DNA of 27,937 nt from MED-G105 sp039819085. GTDB taxonomy: Bacteria > Pseudomonadota > Alphaproteobacteria > Caulobacterales > Parvularculaceae. Position 1 is the stretch's first letter. Each line of letters starts with the position of its first letter. Positions 15,320-24,547 of the stretch are shown in pieces. The notes under the pieces were generated by a model. That model had not been told where the DNA came from, made no database searches, and saw nothing but the letters and a program-made list of their open reading frames with translations. The stretch lies in contig JBCBSQ010000026.1 of the NCBI GenBank assembly GCA_039819085.1, forward strand, positions 1 to 27,937. Direction: 5' to 3'. A program made the position numbers and the translations under genes.

Positions 15320-16907
15320 GTTCGCTCGATCCGCCGGACTCGCTGGCCCGGACGCCGAAGCCCGCCTTCGGCGCCGTTATGCGGCGGAACGTCGGTTTCG
15401 CTTCTACGGCCAGGCTGCGATCGGCGCTGCGATTTTGTTTCTGGTGTTCCTGATCGGGTCAATCGTCACGCAGGCTTTGCCGGCCTTCACACAGCATAAA
15501 GTCGCGTTCGATTTGCAATTAGATCGCGCTGTGGTGGCGCCGTCCGGTCGCGCCGCGCCGGAAGACATCAGAGAGAACGTCGCGGGTTTCTATCGGCTCG
15601 TGCGCGAAGACTTGGTCGAGCGTTTTCCCGAAGGCGCCGGCGATGCTTCAGATCGCGTCGAACTTTATAGCCTGGCGACGCGGCTTGCGGTGCTCCCCGT
15701 CGCTCACGATGTGGCGCGCGATCCGTCCATGATCGGCCAAACGCGCCGGTTTTGGATCGCTCTGTCGGACGACCTTGATCTTTATCTCAAGGGCCTCGTC
15801 ACCCGCGAAAACGTCATGACGCTCGGCCCGGTGATTACGGTTGAGGTTGGGCGAGGCGACGACAGCGTCGTCCTAACCGTCGCTGAGGCGGCGGCTGAGC
15901 GAATACGCGCCAACGCACCTTGGAGCGAGCCCGACCGTTTTTTAGACGGCGACCCCACCGTCTTGATTCAGGCCGGCGATGTCGTTCTCAAAGCGCTTGA
16001 ACTCGATGGGCCCGAGGTAAAGGCCGAGGTGCTCACGGGGGACTTGGCGGCGCCGAACGCGCTGGCGAGTTCACCGCTGACAGTGCGGACCATCCAAACG
16101 CCCGAGACGGACCGCAACGTGACGGATCGGCAGATCGCATGGACCTTGGCGCTGAAGTCGGACGGACGCATCGAGCGTCGCCTAAATACCGCCCTGACGT
16201 CGAACGCCGACTCCACGTATCCGGAAATCGCCGGCGTCTTCGCGGCGCTCGTCGGCTCTTTGTTCACCATGCTGATTACGGCGTCGCTTGCGGTGCCCAT
16301 CGGGATCATGGCCGCGGTTTATCTTGAGGAGTTCGCGCCCAAAACACGCATGACAGACGTGATCGAAGTCAGTATTAACAATCTCGCCGCTGTTCCGTCC
16401 ATTGTCTACGGCCTCTTAGGGGCGGCGGTGTTTCTCAACTTCTTCGGTTTGCCGAGATCCGCGCCGTTCGTGGGTGGCCTCGTCCTTGCTCTGATGACGT
16501 TGCCGACGGTGATCATCGCAGCGCGAGCCGCTCTCAAAGCCGTTCCGCCGTCGATCCGCGACGCGGCGCTCGGCGTCGGCGCGTCTAAGACGCAGGCCGT
16601 GTTCCATCATGCGCTGCCCTTGGCCGCGCCCGGGATCATGACCGGCGCGATCATCGGCTTGGCGCGGGCGCTGGGCGAAACGGCGCCTTTGCTGTTGATC
16701 GGCATGGTGGCCTTCGTGGCGGAAGCGCCGAGCGGCCCAACCGATGAAGCGACCGTGCTCCCGGTCCTGATCTACAAATGGTCGACGGGCGCCGAACGCG
16801 CTTGGGAGCCGGCGACAGCCGCCGCGATCATTATTCTGCTCATATTCATGGTCTTTATGAACGCCGTCGCCGTCCTTCTGCGTCGCCGGTTTGAACGAAG
16901 GTGGTAG
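15312..16907 (+). CDS. pstA: Phosphate ABC transporter permease PstA with DUF3333-type N-terminus
   Basis: 531 aa from the ATG at 15312, which overlaps the pstC stop; an upstream open stretch lies inside pstC and is rejected. One N-terminal membrane segment (about 35-57) is followed by a large soluble, probably periplasmic region (about 60-295) like the DUF3333 domain found on alphaproteobacterial PstA, then the permease domain (about 300-530) with IVYGLLGAAVF and the EAA loop GVGASKTQAVFHHALPLAAP. E. coli PstA is about 296 aa, so the extension nearly doubles it. It pairs with PstC in phosphate import. The stop is followed 2 nt later by pstB. Confidence 0.94.
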   Translation: MTEFARSAGLAGPDAEARLRRRYAAERRFRFYGQAAIGAAILFLVFLIGSIVTQALPAFTQHKVAFDLQLDRAVVAPSGRAAPEDIRENVAGFYRLVREDLVERFPEGAGDASDRVELYSLATRLAVLPVAHDVARDPSMIGQTRRFWIALSDDLDLYLKGLVTRENVMTLGPVITVEVGRGDDSVVLTVAEAAAERIRANAPWSEPDRFLDGDPTVLIQAGDVVLKALELDGPEVKAEVLTGDLAAPNALASSPLTVRTIQTPETDRNVTDRQIAWTLALKSDGRIERRLNTALTSNADSTYPEIAGVFAALVGSLFTMLITASLAVPIGIMAAVYLEEFAPKTRMTDVIEVSINNLAAVPSIVYGLLGAAVFLNFFGLPRSAPFVGGLVLALMTLPTVIIAARAALKAVPPSIRDAALGVGASKTQAVFHHALPLAAPGIMTGAIIGLARALGETAPLLLIGMVAFVAEAPSGPTDEATVLPVLIYKWSTGAERAWEPATAAAIIILLIFMVFMNAVAVLLRRRFERRW

Positions 16908-16909
16908 GC

Positions 16910-17716
16910 ATGTCCGAAACCGACGAACAGGCGTCGACGAGCGGCGCCCCTCCCAAGGGCCCCGTCAAAGTCGATTGCCGGAGCGTCGACGTCTTCTACA
17001 ACGACAAGCAGGCGATTTTCGACATCTCGATGGTCATCCCGGACCAATCGGTGACGGCCTTCATTGGGCCGTCCGGTTGCGGAAAGTCGACCTATTTGCG
17101 CTGCATCAATCGAATGAACGACACGATCGAAGGCGCGCGGGTCGAAGGCGAGATCGTCATCGATGGGGTCGACGTTAATGATCCCGCAGTCGACCCGGTT
17201 CTCTTGCGCTCCCGGGTTGGCATGGTCTTTCAAAAACCGAATCCGTTCCCCAAGTCCATTTATGACAACATCGCCTATGGGCCGCGCATTCACGGCCTTG
17301 CGCGCGACCGGGCCGAATTGGACGGCATTGTTGAAGACAGTTTGACCCGCGCCGGCCTTTGGGAGGAGGTGAAAGACCGCCTCGCGTCGCCAGGCACCGG
17401 TCTTTCGGGCGGTCAGCAACAGCGGCTGTGCATTGCTCGCGCAATCGCTGTGAACCCGGAAGTGATCTTGATGGACGAACCATGCTCGGCCCTCGACCCG
17501 ATCGCGACGGCGCGCATTGAAGAGTTGATCGACGACTTGCGACAGCGCTTTTGCATCGTCATCGTCACACACTCGATGCAGCAAGCGGCCCGTGTTTCGC
17601 AACAAACCGCATTCTTCCACCTCGGAAAGCTGATTGAGTACGGCGACACGGAGACCATGTTCACCAATCCGGCCAATCCCAAGACCCAGGATTACATCAC
17701 CGGCCGCTTCGGCTAA
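16910..17716 (+). CDS. pstB: Phosphate ABC transporter ATP-binding protein PstB
   Basis: 268 aa from the ATG at 16910, preceded by AAGGTGG; a GTG nine bases earlier is less likely. Walker A GPSGCGKST (53-61), Q-loop Gln108 in VFQKPNPFP (a PstB-specific form), signature LSGGQQQRL (165-173), Walker B VILMDE (185-190) and switch His221. The protein powers phosphate import through PstC/PstA and takes part, with PhoU, in signalling phosphate status to PhoR. Length and motifs are standard. Confidence 0.97.
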   Translation: MSETDEQASTSGAPPKGPVKVDCRSVDVFYNDKQAIFDISMVIPDQSVTAFIGPSGCGKSTYLRCINRMNDTIEGARVEGEIVIDGVDVNDPAVDPVLLRSRVGMVFQKPNPFPKSIYDNIAYGPRIHGLARDRAELDGIVEDSLTRAGLWEEVKDRLASPGTGLSGGQQQRLCIARAIAVNPEVILMDEPCSALDPIATARIEELIDDLRQRFCIVIVTHSMQQAARVSQQTAFFHLGKLIEYGDTETMFTNPANPKTQDYITGRFG

Positions 17717-17726
17717 AATCCTATCA

Positions 17727-18419
17727 ATGAGCGATCATATTGTCAGAGCCTTCACGGAGGAGCTTGAAGCTCTGTCCGCCGACCTCCTGCGCATGGGCGG
17801 TCTCGCCGAAACCATGATCAACGACGCCTGCCTTTCGGTGACCGCGCCAAATGCGACCCTCGGAGCGTCTGTGATGGCGACCGACATCGAGGTCGATGCG
17901 CTGGAGGCGGCGATCGAGAAGCGGATCACGCGACTGTTGGCCTTGCGCCAGCCCTTGGCGCGCGATCTCCGGGAGGTGCTCGCGGCCCTCAAAATCTCCC
18001 ACGATCTTGAGCGCATCGGCGACCTGTCGAAAAACATCGCCAAGCGCGCAGGCGCGCTCGACGGCGGCGCGGACGGCGCGGTGCTCAAGGGTGTTGAACG
18101 CATGGGGCGTGCGGTTTCGGCTCAGCTTCAGGCGGTCTTGGACGCTTACGCATCGAGAAACTCGGACGAGGCGCTGCGCGTTTGGGAAGCCGATGAAGAC
18201 GTCGACCAGCACTACAATTCTTACTTCCGAGAAGTGCTGACCTACATGATGGAGGATCCGCGCACGATCGGCTCGGGCGCCCATATTTTGTTCATGGCGA
18301 AAAACCTCGAACGTATCGGCGATCATTGCACAAACATTGCCGAGGTCGTGCATTACCTTGTAACAGGCGAACAGTTGTCGTCCGCTGAGCGGCCTAAAGC
18401 GCCTGAGCTCGAAGTTTAA
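17727..18419 (+). CDS. phoU: Phosphate signalling protein PhoU
   Basis: 230 aa. Two three-helix repeats are visible, each with the metal-binding PhoU motif: SHDLERIGDLSKNIAKR (Glu95, Asp99) and AKNLERIGDHCTNIAE (Glu195, Asp199). PhoU sits on PstB and PhoR and keeps PhoR in its inhibitory state when phosphate is plentiful. The ATG at 17727 begins 10 nt after pstB; the frame remains open upstream inside pstB but without family resemblance. The last 15 residues are a polar tail. Confidence 0.96.
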   Translation: MSDHIVRAFTEELEALSADLLRMGGLAETMINDACLSVTAPNATLGASVMATDIEVDALEAAIEKRITRLLALRQPLARDLREVLAALKISHDLERIGDLSKNIAKRAGALDGGADGAVLKGVERMGRAVSAQLQAVLDAYASRNSDEALRVWEADEDVDQHYNSYFREVLTYMMEDPRTIGSGAHILFMAKNLERIGDHCTNIAEVVHYLVTGEQLSSAERPKAPELEV

Positions 18420-18428
18420 GAGGTCGAA

Positions 18429-19121
18429 ATGAAGCCCTTCGTGCTGATCGCAGAAGACGAAAGCTCGGTGGTCGATTTGCTGGCTTACAATCTCGAGCGC
18501 GAGGACTACGAGACGGCGGCGGCGATGGACGGCGAAGAAGCGCTCGTCATGATCGAAGAGCGCGCCCCTGATCTCTTGTTGTTGGATTGGATGCTTCCGA
18601 AGATTGCGGGAATCGAAGTGTGCCGGCGCGTGCGCTCGCGCCCTGAGACGAAAAACCTGCCGATCATAATGCTGACAGCGCGCTCAGAGGAGACCGATCG
18701 GATTCGCGGCCTCGACACTGGCGCTGACGACTATATCGTCAAACCCTTCTCAACTACGGAGCTCATGGCGCGCATCCGCGCGGTCATGCGGCGGATTCGG
18801 CCGGGGCTGGTCGAAGACGAGTTGGTCGTCGGCGACATCGCGATGGACCGTTCCGCGCACTCTGTCGCGCGAAATGGAAAACCGCTGCACCTCGGCCCGA
18901 CCGAATTTCGCTTGTTAGAGTACTTTATGCAGTATCCCGGGCGCGTGTTCTCGCGGGAGAAGCTGCTGGACGGCGTCTGGGGCTCGGACGTTTACGTCGA
19001 AGCGCGCACCGTGGACGTCCATGTCGGCCGGCTGCGCAAGGCTCTGCGCGCCAATGGAGGCGACGATCCCATCCGGACGGTGCGGTCGGCAGGATATGCG
19101 TTGCGCGTCGACAAAACCTAG
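18429..19121 (+). CDS. phoB: Phosphate regulon response regulator PhoB
   Basis: 230 aa. Receiver domain (1-120) with acidic pair at 10-11, phosphoacceptor Asp53 in LLDWMLP, Thr83 and Lys105 in IVKPFSTTE; OmpR/PhoB-type winged helix (about 130-228) with HLGPTEFRLLEYFMQYPGRV and the recognition region YVEARTVDVHVGRLRKAL. Phosphorylated PhoB activates phosphate-starvation genes through Pho boxes. The gene closes the operon. Its TAG stop overlaps, in CTAG, with the stop of the convergent flippase gene, so no terminator fits between them. Confidence 0.96.
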   Translation: MKPFVLIAEDESSVVDLLAYNLEREDYETAAAMDGEEALVMIEERAPDLLLLDWMLPKIAGIEVCRRVRSRPETKNLPIIMLTARSEETDRIRGLDTGADDYIVKPFSTTELMARIRAVMRRIRPGLVEDELVVGDIAMDRSAHSVARNGKPLHLGPTEFRLLEYFMQYPGRVFSREKLLDGVWGSDVYVEARTVDVHVGRLRKALRANGGDDPIRTVRSAGYALRVDKT

Positions 19122-20611
19122 TTTTCGTCAGTGCTAGCCGGTCGTGTCTTGTGCGGCGGCAAGATCGGACGGGCGAGAGAGAGTGCGAGTTCCACCATGC
19201 GGCGGAACAGCTCTGGCGCTATAATGCGGAGCGCGCCGATATAAATTATCGCCCCGGCCGCTGCGCAGGCCGCGATAACCGCAGCTTGCGGTGCGGACCA
19301 GCTGTAGAGAAGGCCGCGCGTGCCCCACACCGCCGCCGCCATAATTGCGACCGCGACAAATGGGCCGGCCAATTGCTGCAGGTAGGTCGTCCACGAAAAG
19401 CCAATCAGCTGGCGGACGGTCCAAAGGCTGTATGGAACGATGACTACGCGTCGGGCTAGAAACGCCCATGCGATTGCGACGACGCCCCAGCGGAATGCGA
19501 TTGCGAAAAAGGCGAAGTGGAGCGCCGTGCTGAGCAATCCTTGCCGCAATCGCCATGTTGGTTTGCCCATCGCCGTGATGACGTGACCGCGGAAAAACGC
19601 GGTGGAGTCGACCAGACCGGCCAAGGCCAGGACTTGAAGCACGGGCGCGACGCCCGCCCATTGAGCGCCAAGGACGACGGCGACCAGCTCGGGCGCCAGC
19701 AAGGCGAGCCCGGCGAAAACGGGAAAAGCCGCGCAGACGGAAAGCTGCGTGGCTTGGTAAAACACGCGCCGCATCCGCTCCAGATCGGTTTGCAAACGCG
19801 AAAACACCGGCAAGGCGACGGGCGCGCTCGCGGCCACGACCATATGCATCACGGCGTCTGCAATACGCTCGGCGACGGTGAACAAACCGAGCGTGGCCGG
19901 GCCCAAGAAGTAGCCGATGAGAAGCGGCGTCGACTCGTCCTTCGCCGAATGTACGAAGTTGAGGGCGAACAGGCTGGCGCCGAACCGAACCAAATCGCTG
20001 AAATGCCGGCCGGAGAACCGGAATTTCGGACGCCACGCGCTGGCGCGCCAGAGGACGATCGTGCTCACCAGTTCCTGGACCAGCTGCTGGGCGACGAGAG
20101 CCCAAACACCGAACCCCGCCAGAGCCGCGCCGATTCCGGCGACGCCGCCTGCGACAAGACCAGCCAGCGAGCGCAGGGTGAGGGCTTTGAATTGGAAGTC
20201 GCGCTCTAACAGTGTCGCTTGAACGCTGCTGAGGGCGTTCAAAACGAACAGAGCCGATAGAGCGACCAGCACGGGCGCCAGGTCTGGTTGGCCGAAAGCC
20301 GCCGCGATCGGCCCCGCCGTCGCCCAGCCGAGCGCGGTCAAAAACAACCCTGTTCCAAGGGTTGTCCAAAAGGCCGTGTCCTTGTGTTCCGGATCCAGGT
20401 TTTCGCGTTGTATCAGCGCCTGCGCGAATCCTTGCTCGAGCAGAAGCTGCATGACCGCTACGACTGTGGCGGCCAGGGCCACAAGACCGAACGCCTCGGG
20501 CGAGAGCATTCGAGCCAGAACAAAGAAAACCAGCAGCGAAACCGCTTTGCCGCCCCAAGCCTGCACAGCCGACCACAACAGTCCCTGGTGCGTCTTGTCC
20601 TTAAGGCTCAT
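19118..20611 (-). CDS. Oligosaccharide flippase family protein (Wzx/WzxC-like)
   Basis: 497 aa, with about 12-14 hydrophobic segments. The start SLKDKTHQGLLWSAVQAWGG, then FFVLARMLSPEAFGLVALA and LLEQGFAQALIQRENL, is typical of the polysaccharide-biosynthesis (WzxC) branch of the MOP superfamily; these move undecaprenyl-linked sugars across the inner membrane. The start codon overlaps the stop of the asparagine-synthetase-like gene (20608-20611), so the two are translated together. No glycosyltransferase or Wzy polymerase is in the window, so its substrate is unclear: a glycan, or less likely a modified product of the neighbouring ligases. Confidence 0.88.
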   Translation of the reverse strand: MSLKDKTHQGLLWSAVQAWGGKAVSLLVFFVLARMLSPEAFGLVALAATVVAVMQLLLEQGFAQALIQRENLDPEHKDTAFWTTLGTGLFLTALGWATAGPIAAAFGQPDLAPVLVALSALFVLNALSSVQATLLERDFQFKALTLRSLAGLVAGGVAGIGAALAGFGVWALVAQQLVQELVSTIVLWRASAWRPKFRFSGRHFSDLVRFGASLFALNFVHSAKDESTPLLIGYFLGPATLGLFTVAERIADAVMHMVVAASAPVALPVFSRLQTDLERMRRVFYQATQLSVCAAFPVFAGLALLAPELVAVVLGAQWAGVAPVLQVLALAGLVDSTAFFRGHVITAMGKPTWRLRQGLLSTALHFAFFAIAFRWGVVAIAWAFLARRVVIVPYSLWTVRQLIGFSWTTYLQQLAGPFVAVAIMAAAVWGTRGLLYSWSAPQAAVIAACAAAGAIIYIGALRIIAPELFRRMVELALSLARPILPPHKTRPASTDEN

Positions 20612-22098
20612 GACGATGACAGCCCCTGCGCGGCGATCCCCGCTATTCGACGCAAGCGGCGCGCCAAACGGCCGAGCATATAGGCTGGCAGATGCTCCGC
20701 TTTGGCCGCGACGAGGCGCCGAAGTCCGAAAGTCAAGTCAGGCGGGTTGAACGGATAGTCGAGCAAGTCGGGCGCGGTTCGGCGGATGATCTCGAGCTGC
20801 ACCTTCGATTTGTCGGTCAGGTCGTCGGGCAGAGACAAGAGCAATGCATAGTTGCGAGCGGCGTTTAAGACCGGAAACCGCTCAACGGCGTTGAGGTCGT
20901 AGAGTTGCTCTTTCGCGCTCAGCCAGCCGCCATTGTCTTGCTCTATGAAGAATCTGTCGCGCCAATCCATGCCCCGCTCGGCGTCCGAGACAGCCCAGGT
21001 GATCCAGTCTTTCAGGGCGAGCGCCGCAGGCGATCCTGCGTTGTAACCGAAGGCCGCAGCGATCCGGTCTGCGTGTTCCTGAGTGTCCAGGATCTCTTTG
21101 AGCGGCTCCAGCGGGCCGTAGTCGCCTGAGAACATCTCGAAGGCGTGGCCGCCGATCGCCAGACCGCTCAGCTCATCGCGTTCGCCGCGCAAGAACGGCA
21201 GGGCGTCACCGTCCGAAAGGTGGTTGAATGCGTGTTCCGCAGCAAGACCGCGGCGACGGTGATCAGCGCTGCGGCTTTTCAAGAAAACATGGTCGACACC
21301 GCATTGAGCGGCCAGTGCGGGCGGCAAGACGATATCCGCCACGCTCATCCGCGGCGCGATGCGGGTGAAGGTCCGCACAGGCGCGCCCGCCTTCCTGCAA
21401 AGCGCGAGCACGGTGCGTGAGTCATAGCCGGCGGACAATCCGAGCCAAAGCGGGAGCGCGGTCTCAGCGAGGCGGGACAGGGTGGTCGCCATGGCTTCGA
21501 CGATGTCGTCGATAGTTTGGTCAGGTGAGACCGACGCGCCGTGTCCCGGAAGCAGAGGCCGCTTAGTGACTGTTCCAGCGTGCAAATCTAGAACCTGGCT
21601 CGCCAAGAGCCGTTTTACGCCGGAGATTCGGGACCGGGGCGGGACGACCCATGACAGCCCTTCCTCGTAGCGCAAGGGCCGGCGATCGGCCGGGCCGTCG
21701 GCGTCAGGGCCGACAAGCCCCGCGGCGAGGGCCGGACTGCTGGTCGCCCACATCGCGCCATCGCGCTTCCCATAGTAGCACCCCAACAGCCCGCTTGCGT
21801 CCAAGTGTAAAGCGCCGCCGCTAAAGAGCGCCCAGCGTCCGGCCCAGCCTGCATACAGCGTCTGAATATCAGCGGTTCGCGCATTGCTGAGCGCGTCCGC
21901 CGGGCCGCAACGATCTGAACGGCTCTCGATCGCGCGGCCCAGCAGCGCGTGGCGCGCGCCGTCGGCGTCCGTAACCACGCGCGTCGGCAGCTCGCGGCAG
22001 CGAGAGACGACAAATCCGTCGATTTCGGTCGCGATCCAATCGGCGTTGGGCGCATACGGCCTCGGACCGATCACGAATTGCCGACGATGAGGCTGCAT
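20608..22098 (-). CDS. Asparagine-synthetase-like amide ligase (PP-loop, no glutaminase Cys)
   Basis: 496 aa from the ATG at 22098; a TTG 15 nt upstream is possible but has no ribosome site. The C-terminal half has the adenylating PP-loop LGLSAGYDSRTVL (219-231), the SGGxDS motif of asparagine synthetase B in its SAGYDS variant, followed by AIGGHAFEMFSGDYG, equivalent to the conserved G-G-D/E region. The N-terminal 140 residues resemble a worn glutaminase fold (GRWALF, LLGCYYGKRDG), but the second residue is Gln instead of the catalytic Cys, so it cannot take ammonia from glutamine. Such enzymes include lasso-peptide cyclases and beta-lactam synthetases as well as surface-sugar amidases. It overlaps the flippase gene and is divergent from the TTL-like gene. 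Confidence 0.8.
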   Translation of the reverse strand: MQPHRRQFVIGPRPYAPNADWIATEIDGFVVSRCRELPTRVVTDADGARHALLGRAIESRSDRCGPADALSNARTADIQTLYAGWAGRWALFSGGALHLDASGLLGCYYGKRDGAMWATSSPALAAGLVGPDADGPADRRPLRYEEGLSWVVPPRSRISGVKRLLASQVLDLHAGTVTKRPLLPGHGASVSPDQTIDDIVEAMATTLSRLAETALPLWLGLSAGYDSRTVLALCRKAGAPVRTFTRIAPRMSVADIVLPPALAAQCGVDHVFLKSRSADHRRRGLAAEHAFNHLSDGDALPFLRGERDELSGLAIGGHAFEMFSGDYGPLEPLKEILDTQEHADRIAAAFGYNAGSPAALALKDWITWAVSDAERGMDWRDRFFIEQDNGGWLSAKEQLYDLNAVERFPVLNAARNYALLLSLPDDLTDKSKVQLEIIRRTAPDLLDYPFNPPDLTFGLRRLVAAKAEHLPAYMLGRLARRLRRIAGIAAQGLSSS

Positions 22099-22268
22099 GA
22101 CGCTACTCGACAAGAAAACAAGACGCTTAGAACAAAGCGGTTCAAATGAAGACTATCGTCTAAGCTTACGCTTATAGGAAAAACAAACGATTACGGAGAA
22201 TTGCGCGCCGGCGACTCCAACCCAGTCAACGGGGTGACCTGCCTCGCTTCGCGCGGCTAAGAGTAAGC
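22099..22268. promoter_or_regulatory. Divergent promoter region between amide ligase and TTL-like gene
   Basis: This 170-bp gap must hold both outward promoters. Its first 100 bases are markedly AT-rich (for example TCTAAGCTTACGCTTATAGG at 22160-22179) against a GC-rich background. A weak ribosome site (TAAGAG) precedes the TTL-like ATG. I see no operator that I can name. The shared region suggests that the two ligases are expressed together. Confidence 0.45.
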
Positions 22269-24542
22269 ATGACCGAAAAACGCCGCTACTGGCTCGCCAA
22301 TGGAACAGCCGGCCAAAACGCCTTCTTCGAAGCTGCGCTCGACCCTTTGCTTTGGGAAAAAGGCGATGGGAAGGATTGGGACGTGTGCTGGCGTGTCGGC
22401 ATGCCCAAACCCGGGCTGTTCAAGCGATTGAGACCAGGCCAGTTCGTCAACCACCTGCCCGGGAACGCTGCGCTCACCGTTAAGAGCCGTCTTTATGAGA
22501 CACTGGCCGCGCATCGGGACCGGTTGGCGGGCGCGCCCGCTGAGCGGCGCATGGGTTTCTTTCCGACCGTGTACGACATGCCCGGCGAGCATGTGGCTTT
22601 GCAGTCCGCCGCGATGGCCGATCCGGACGCTTTGTGGATGTTGAAACCGAAGCGCCTTTCACGCGGGCGGGGCATCGAGCTTCTGAGGGACCCTGGCCTG
22701 GCGCCTTTGGACGACGCCTTCATGGTGCAATCGTATCTAGATCGTCCTCATCTCTTTTCGGGCCACAAATATGTAATGCGGCGCTATGTGGCCATCACAT
22801 CCGTGGAGCCGCTGCGCGCCTATTTGTTCGCGGAGGGGTTCATCAAGCTCGCCTCCGAACCCTATGACGACCACGCGCTCGACAATCCCTTCGCCTATCT
22901 CACCAACCCGGACATCAACGCGCGCAATGACACGGTGGAGACACCTGTGGTCTTCGTCTCGCTCGAAAAGTACCGCGCTTGGCTGCGCGACGGCGGCCAT
23001 GACGACGCCAGACTCTTTGGGGAGGTTGAAGACATGCTGGCGCTATCGGTCATCGCGGCGAGGGAGGACCTGCGCCGGCGCGGCCGCCTCGCCGGGGGCG
23101 ATCTGTCCAATTGCTTCGAATTGCTCGGCCTTGACTGCATGGTGGACGCCGACCTGAAACCCTGGCTGCTTGAATGCAATCTTAGTCCCTCGCTTGATAT
23201 CTGCGCCGAGGGCACGGTCGGGGGCGACGACGAAGCCCGCGCCAAAGAGAAGATGGTGCGCGAGCTTGTCGGCATGGTCGGCCTCAACGCGCCTGCGCCA
23301 TTGCCATCGGATCCGACTGAGCGGGCGCGCGGCGAGCTCGAACGCGCTGGCGGGTGGTCGATGATCGTGCCGTCTCCGGATCCGGCCTCGGCGTTCGAAG
23401 CCTTTCCGAACGCGCGCCTTGCCGACTACGAACAATTCAAGGCCCTGAAAGGCGTTGTGGCCGAACCGCCGGCCTATCAGTCCGCGGACGTGTCGGAGAT
23501 CGTCGTCGACGACCAGATCGCACTCTATCGCGAAACAGGCGGCGAGGTCGCGGCGTTGAATGAAACCGCGTCCTTGATATGGCTGCGCTTGACGGGCGGA
23601 GCGACGGCCGACGAGGCCGCGCACGAGATCGCTGCGGCGACGGGAGCGGACCTGCAAACCGTGCGAGCCGATGTCTGGGACACCGCCGCCGATTGGGTGC
23701 GAGACGGTTTCTTGAAGCCAGCCGCCGCCAAGCCCGCTTGCCAAAACGTCCTGCGAACAGCCTGCGCCGCGCAAGACGTTTTCGTAGGGATCGCAGGAGC
23801 GGTGGCTCGTATTCGCTTCGACCGCCCGGAAGCAGGAGACGCCTTGCGCGCGTTGCCGCCCGCCGAACCTTTGGGCTCTGCGCCGACGATCGACGTCTCG
23901 GCGGACGCCTGCGGGTACTTAATTCGCGAGGATGACCGGCCGGGGCGGGGCGGTCTGCGCCTCGCTGAGGTTGCGCCCGAGATACAAAGCCGGCTTCTGA
24001 AGCGCGCCGGCGATCTCGGCGAATCACTGCTTTTGCGCGGCGCGCTTGCACGGCTCGACGGCAACGAAGCGATACTGCTCTTATCGCGCAAGGCCGGCGG
24101 CTGGGACGAACTCGCGCACGCCTTGCCCGGGACTTTGGGCGGCGTCGTTGTTCTTGGCGAATCGGCCGGTGTCGTGGCGCCCGAGGCTTGGCCCCTGCGG
24201 GTAGCGGCCGACGGAGATGGCAGGATCTTCGCCTGGCCCGATGGGGCGACCGGACGAATGATACCCTGCGTTGGAGGCGCGGCGCGGCGTGTCCGATCGA
24301 TTATTCAGCCGCACAAACTGAAGAGCGGCCGAGCGTCGTTCAACGCATTGTCGGGGGTGGAGGCGCTTAGCGCCTGTGCGGCGAACTTGATTGAGGGAAC
24401 GGCTCCGCCAGGGGCTGGCGATCTATCGCGTTTGTCCGAGTGGTTGCGCGGTGTTGAGACCTTGCGTTTGACATTTTCCACAGTGGAGGAGGCGACTAGC
24501 GCGCTTTCCGAAACCTTCGCAATCACCGAAGTCGACGCCTGA
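22269..24542 (+). CDS. Fusion protein: tubulin-tyrosine-ligase-like domain, PqqD-like domain, degenerate HprK-like domain
   Basis: 757 aa. Residues 45-335 match the TTL/TTLL ATP-grasp ligases in order: VNHLPGNAALTVKSRLY, LKPKRLSRGRGIELL (ATP lysine), KYVMRRYVAITSVEPLRAYL, FIKLASEPY, and CFELLGLDCMVDADLKPWLL followed by Glu302 and Asn304 as metal ligands. Residues 405-485 look like PqqD: a beta-hairpin, then EVAALNETASLIWLRLTGGA and a helical part; PqqD domains bind leader peptides. Residues 560-757 resemble HprK-related kinases (GALARLDGNEAILLL), but the P-loop is replaced by SRKAGGWDEL, so it is probably inactive. TTL-type enzymes join amino acids to protein tails. The gene faces the Glu-Ala/Gly repeat gene across a shared terminator. 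Domain 1 is firm, domain 2 likely, domain 3 tentative. Confidence 0.82.
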   Translation: MTEKRRYWLANGTAGQNAFFEAALDPLLWEKGDGKDWDVCWRVGMPKPGLFKRLRPGQFVNHLPGNAALTVKSRLYETLAAHRDRLAGAPAERRMGFFPTVYDMPGEHVALQSAAMADPDALWMLKPKRLSRGRGIELLRDPGLAPLDDAFMVQSYLDRPHLFSGHKYVMRRYVAITSVEPLRAYLFAEGFIKLASEPYDDHALDNPFAYLTNPDINARNDTVETPVVFVSLEKYRAWLRDGGHDDARLFGEVEDMLALSVIAAREDLRRRGRLAGGDLSNCFELLGLDCMVDADLKPWLLECNLSPSLDICAEGTVGGDDEARAKEKMVRELVGMVGLNAPAPLPSDPTERARGELERAGGWSMIVPSPDPASAFEAFPNARLADYEQFKALKGVVAEPPAYQSADVSEIVVDDQIALYRETGGEVAALNETASLIWLRLTGGATADEAAHEIAAATGADLQTVRADVWDTAADWVRDGFLKPAAAKPACQNVLRTACAAQDVFVGIAGAVARIRFDRPEAGDALRALPPAEPLGSAPTIDVSADACGYLIREDDRPGRGGLRLAEVAPEIQSRLLKRAGDLGESLLLRGALARLDGNEAILLLSRKAGGWDELAHALPGTLGGVVVLGESAGVVAPEAWPLRVAADGDGRIFAWPDGATGRMIPCVGGAARRVRSIIQPHKLKSGRASFNALSGVEALSACAANLIEGTAPPGAGDLSRLSEWLRGVETLRLTFSTVEEATSALSETFAITEVDA

Positions 24543-24547
24543 CGACA

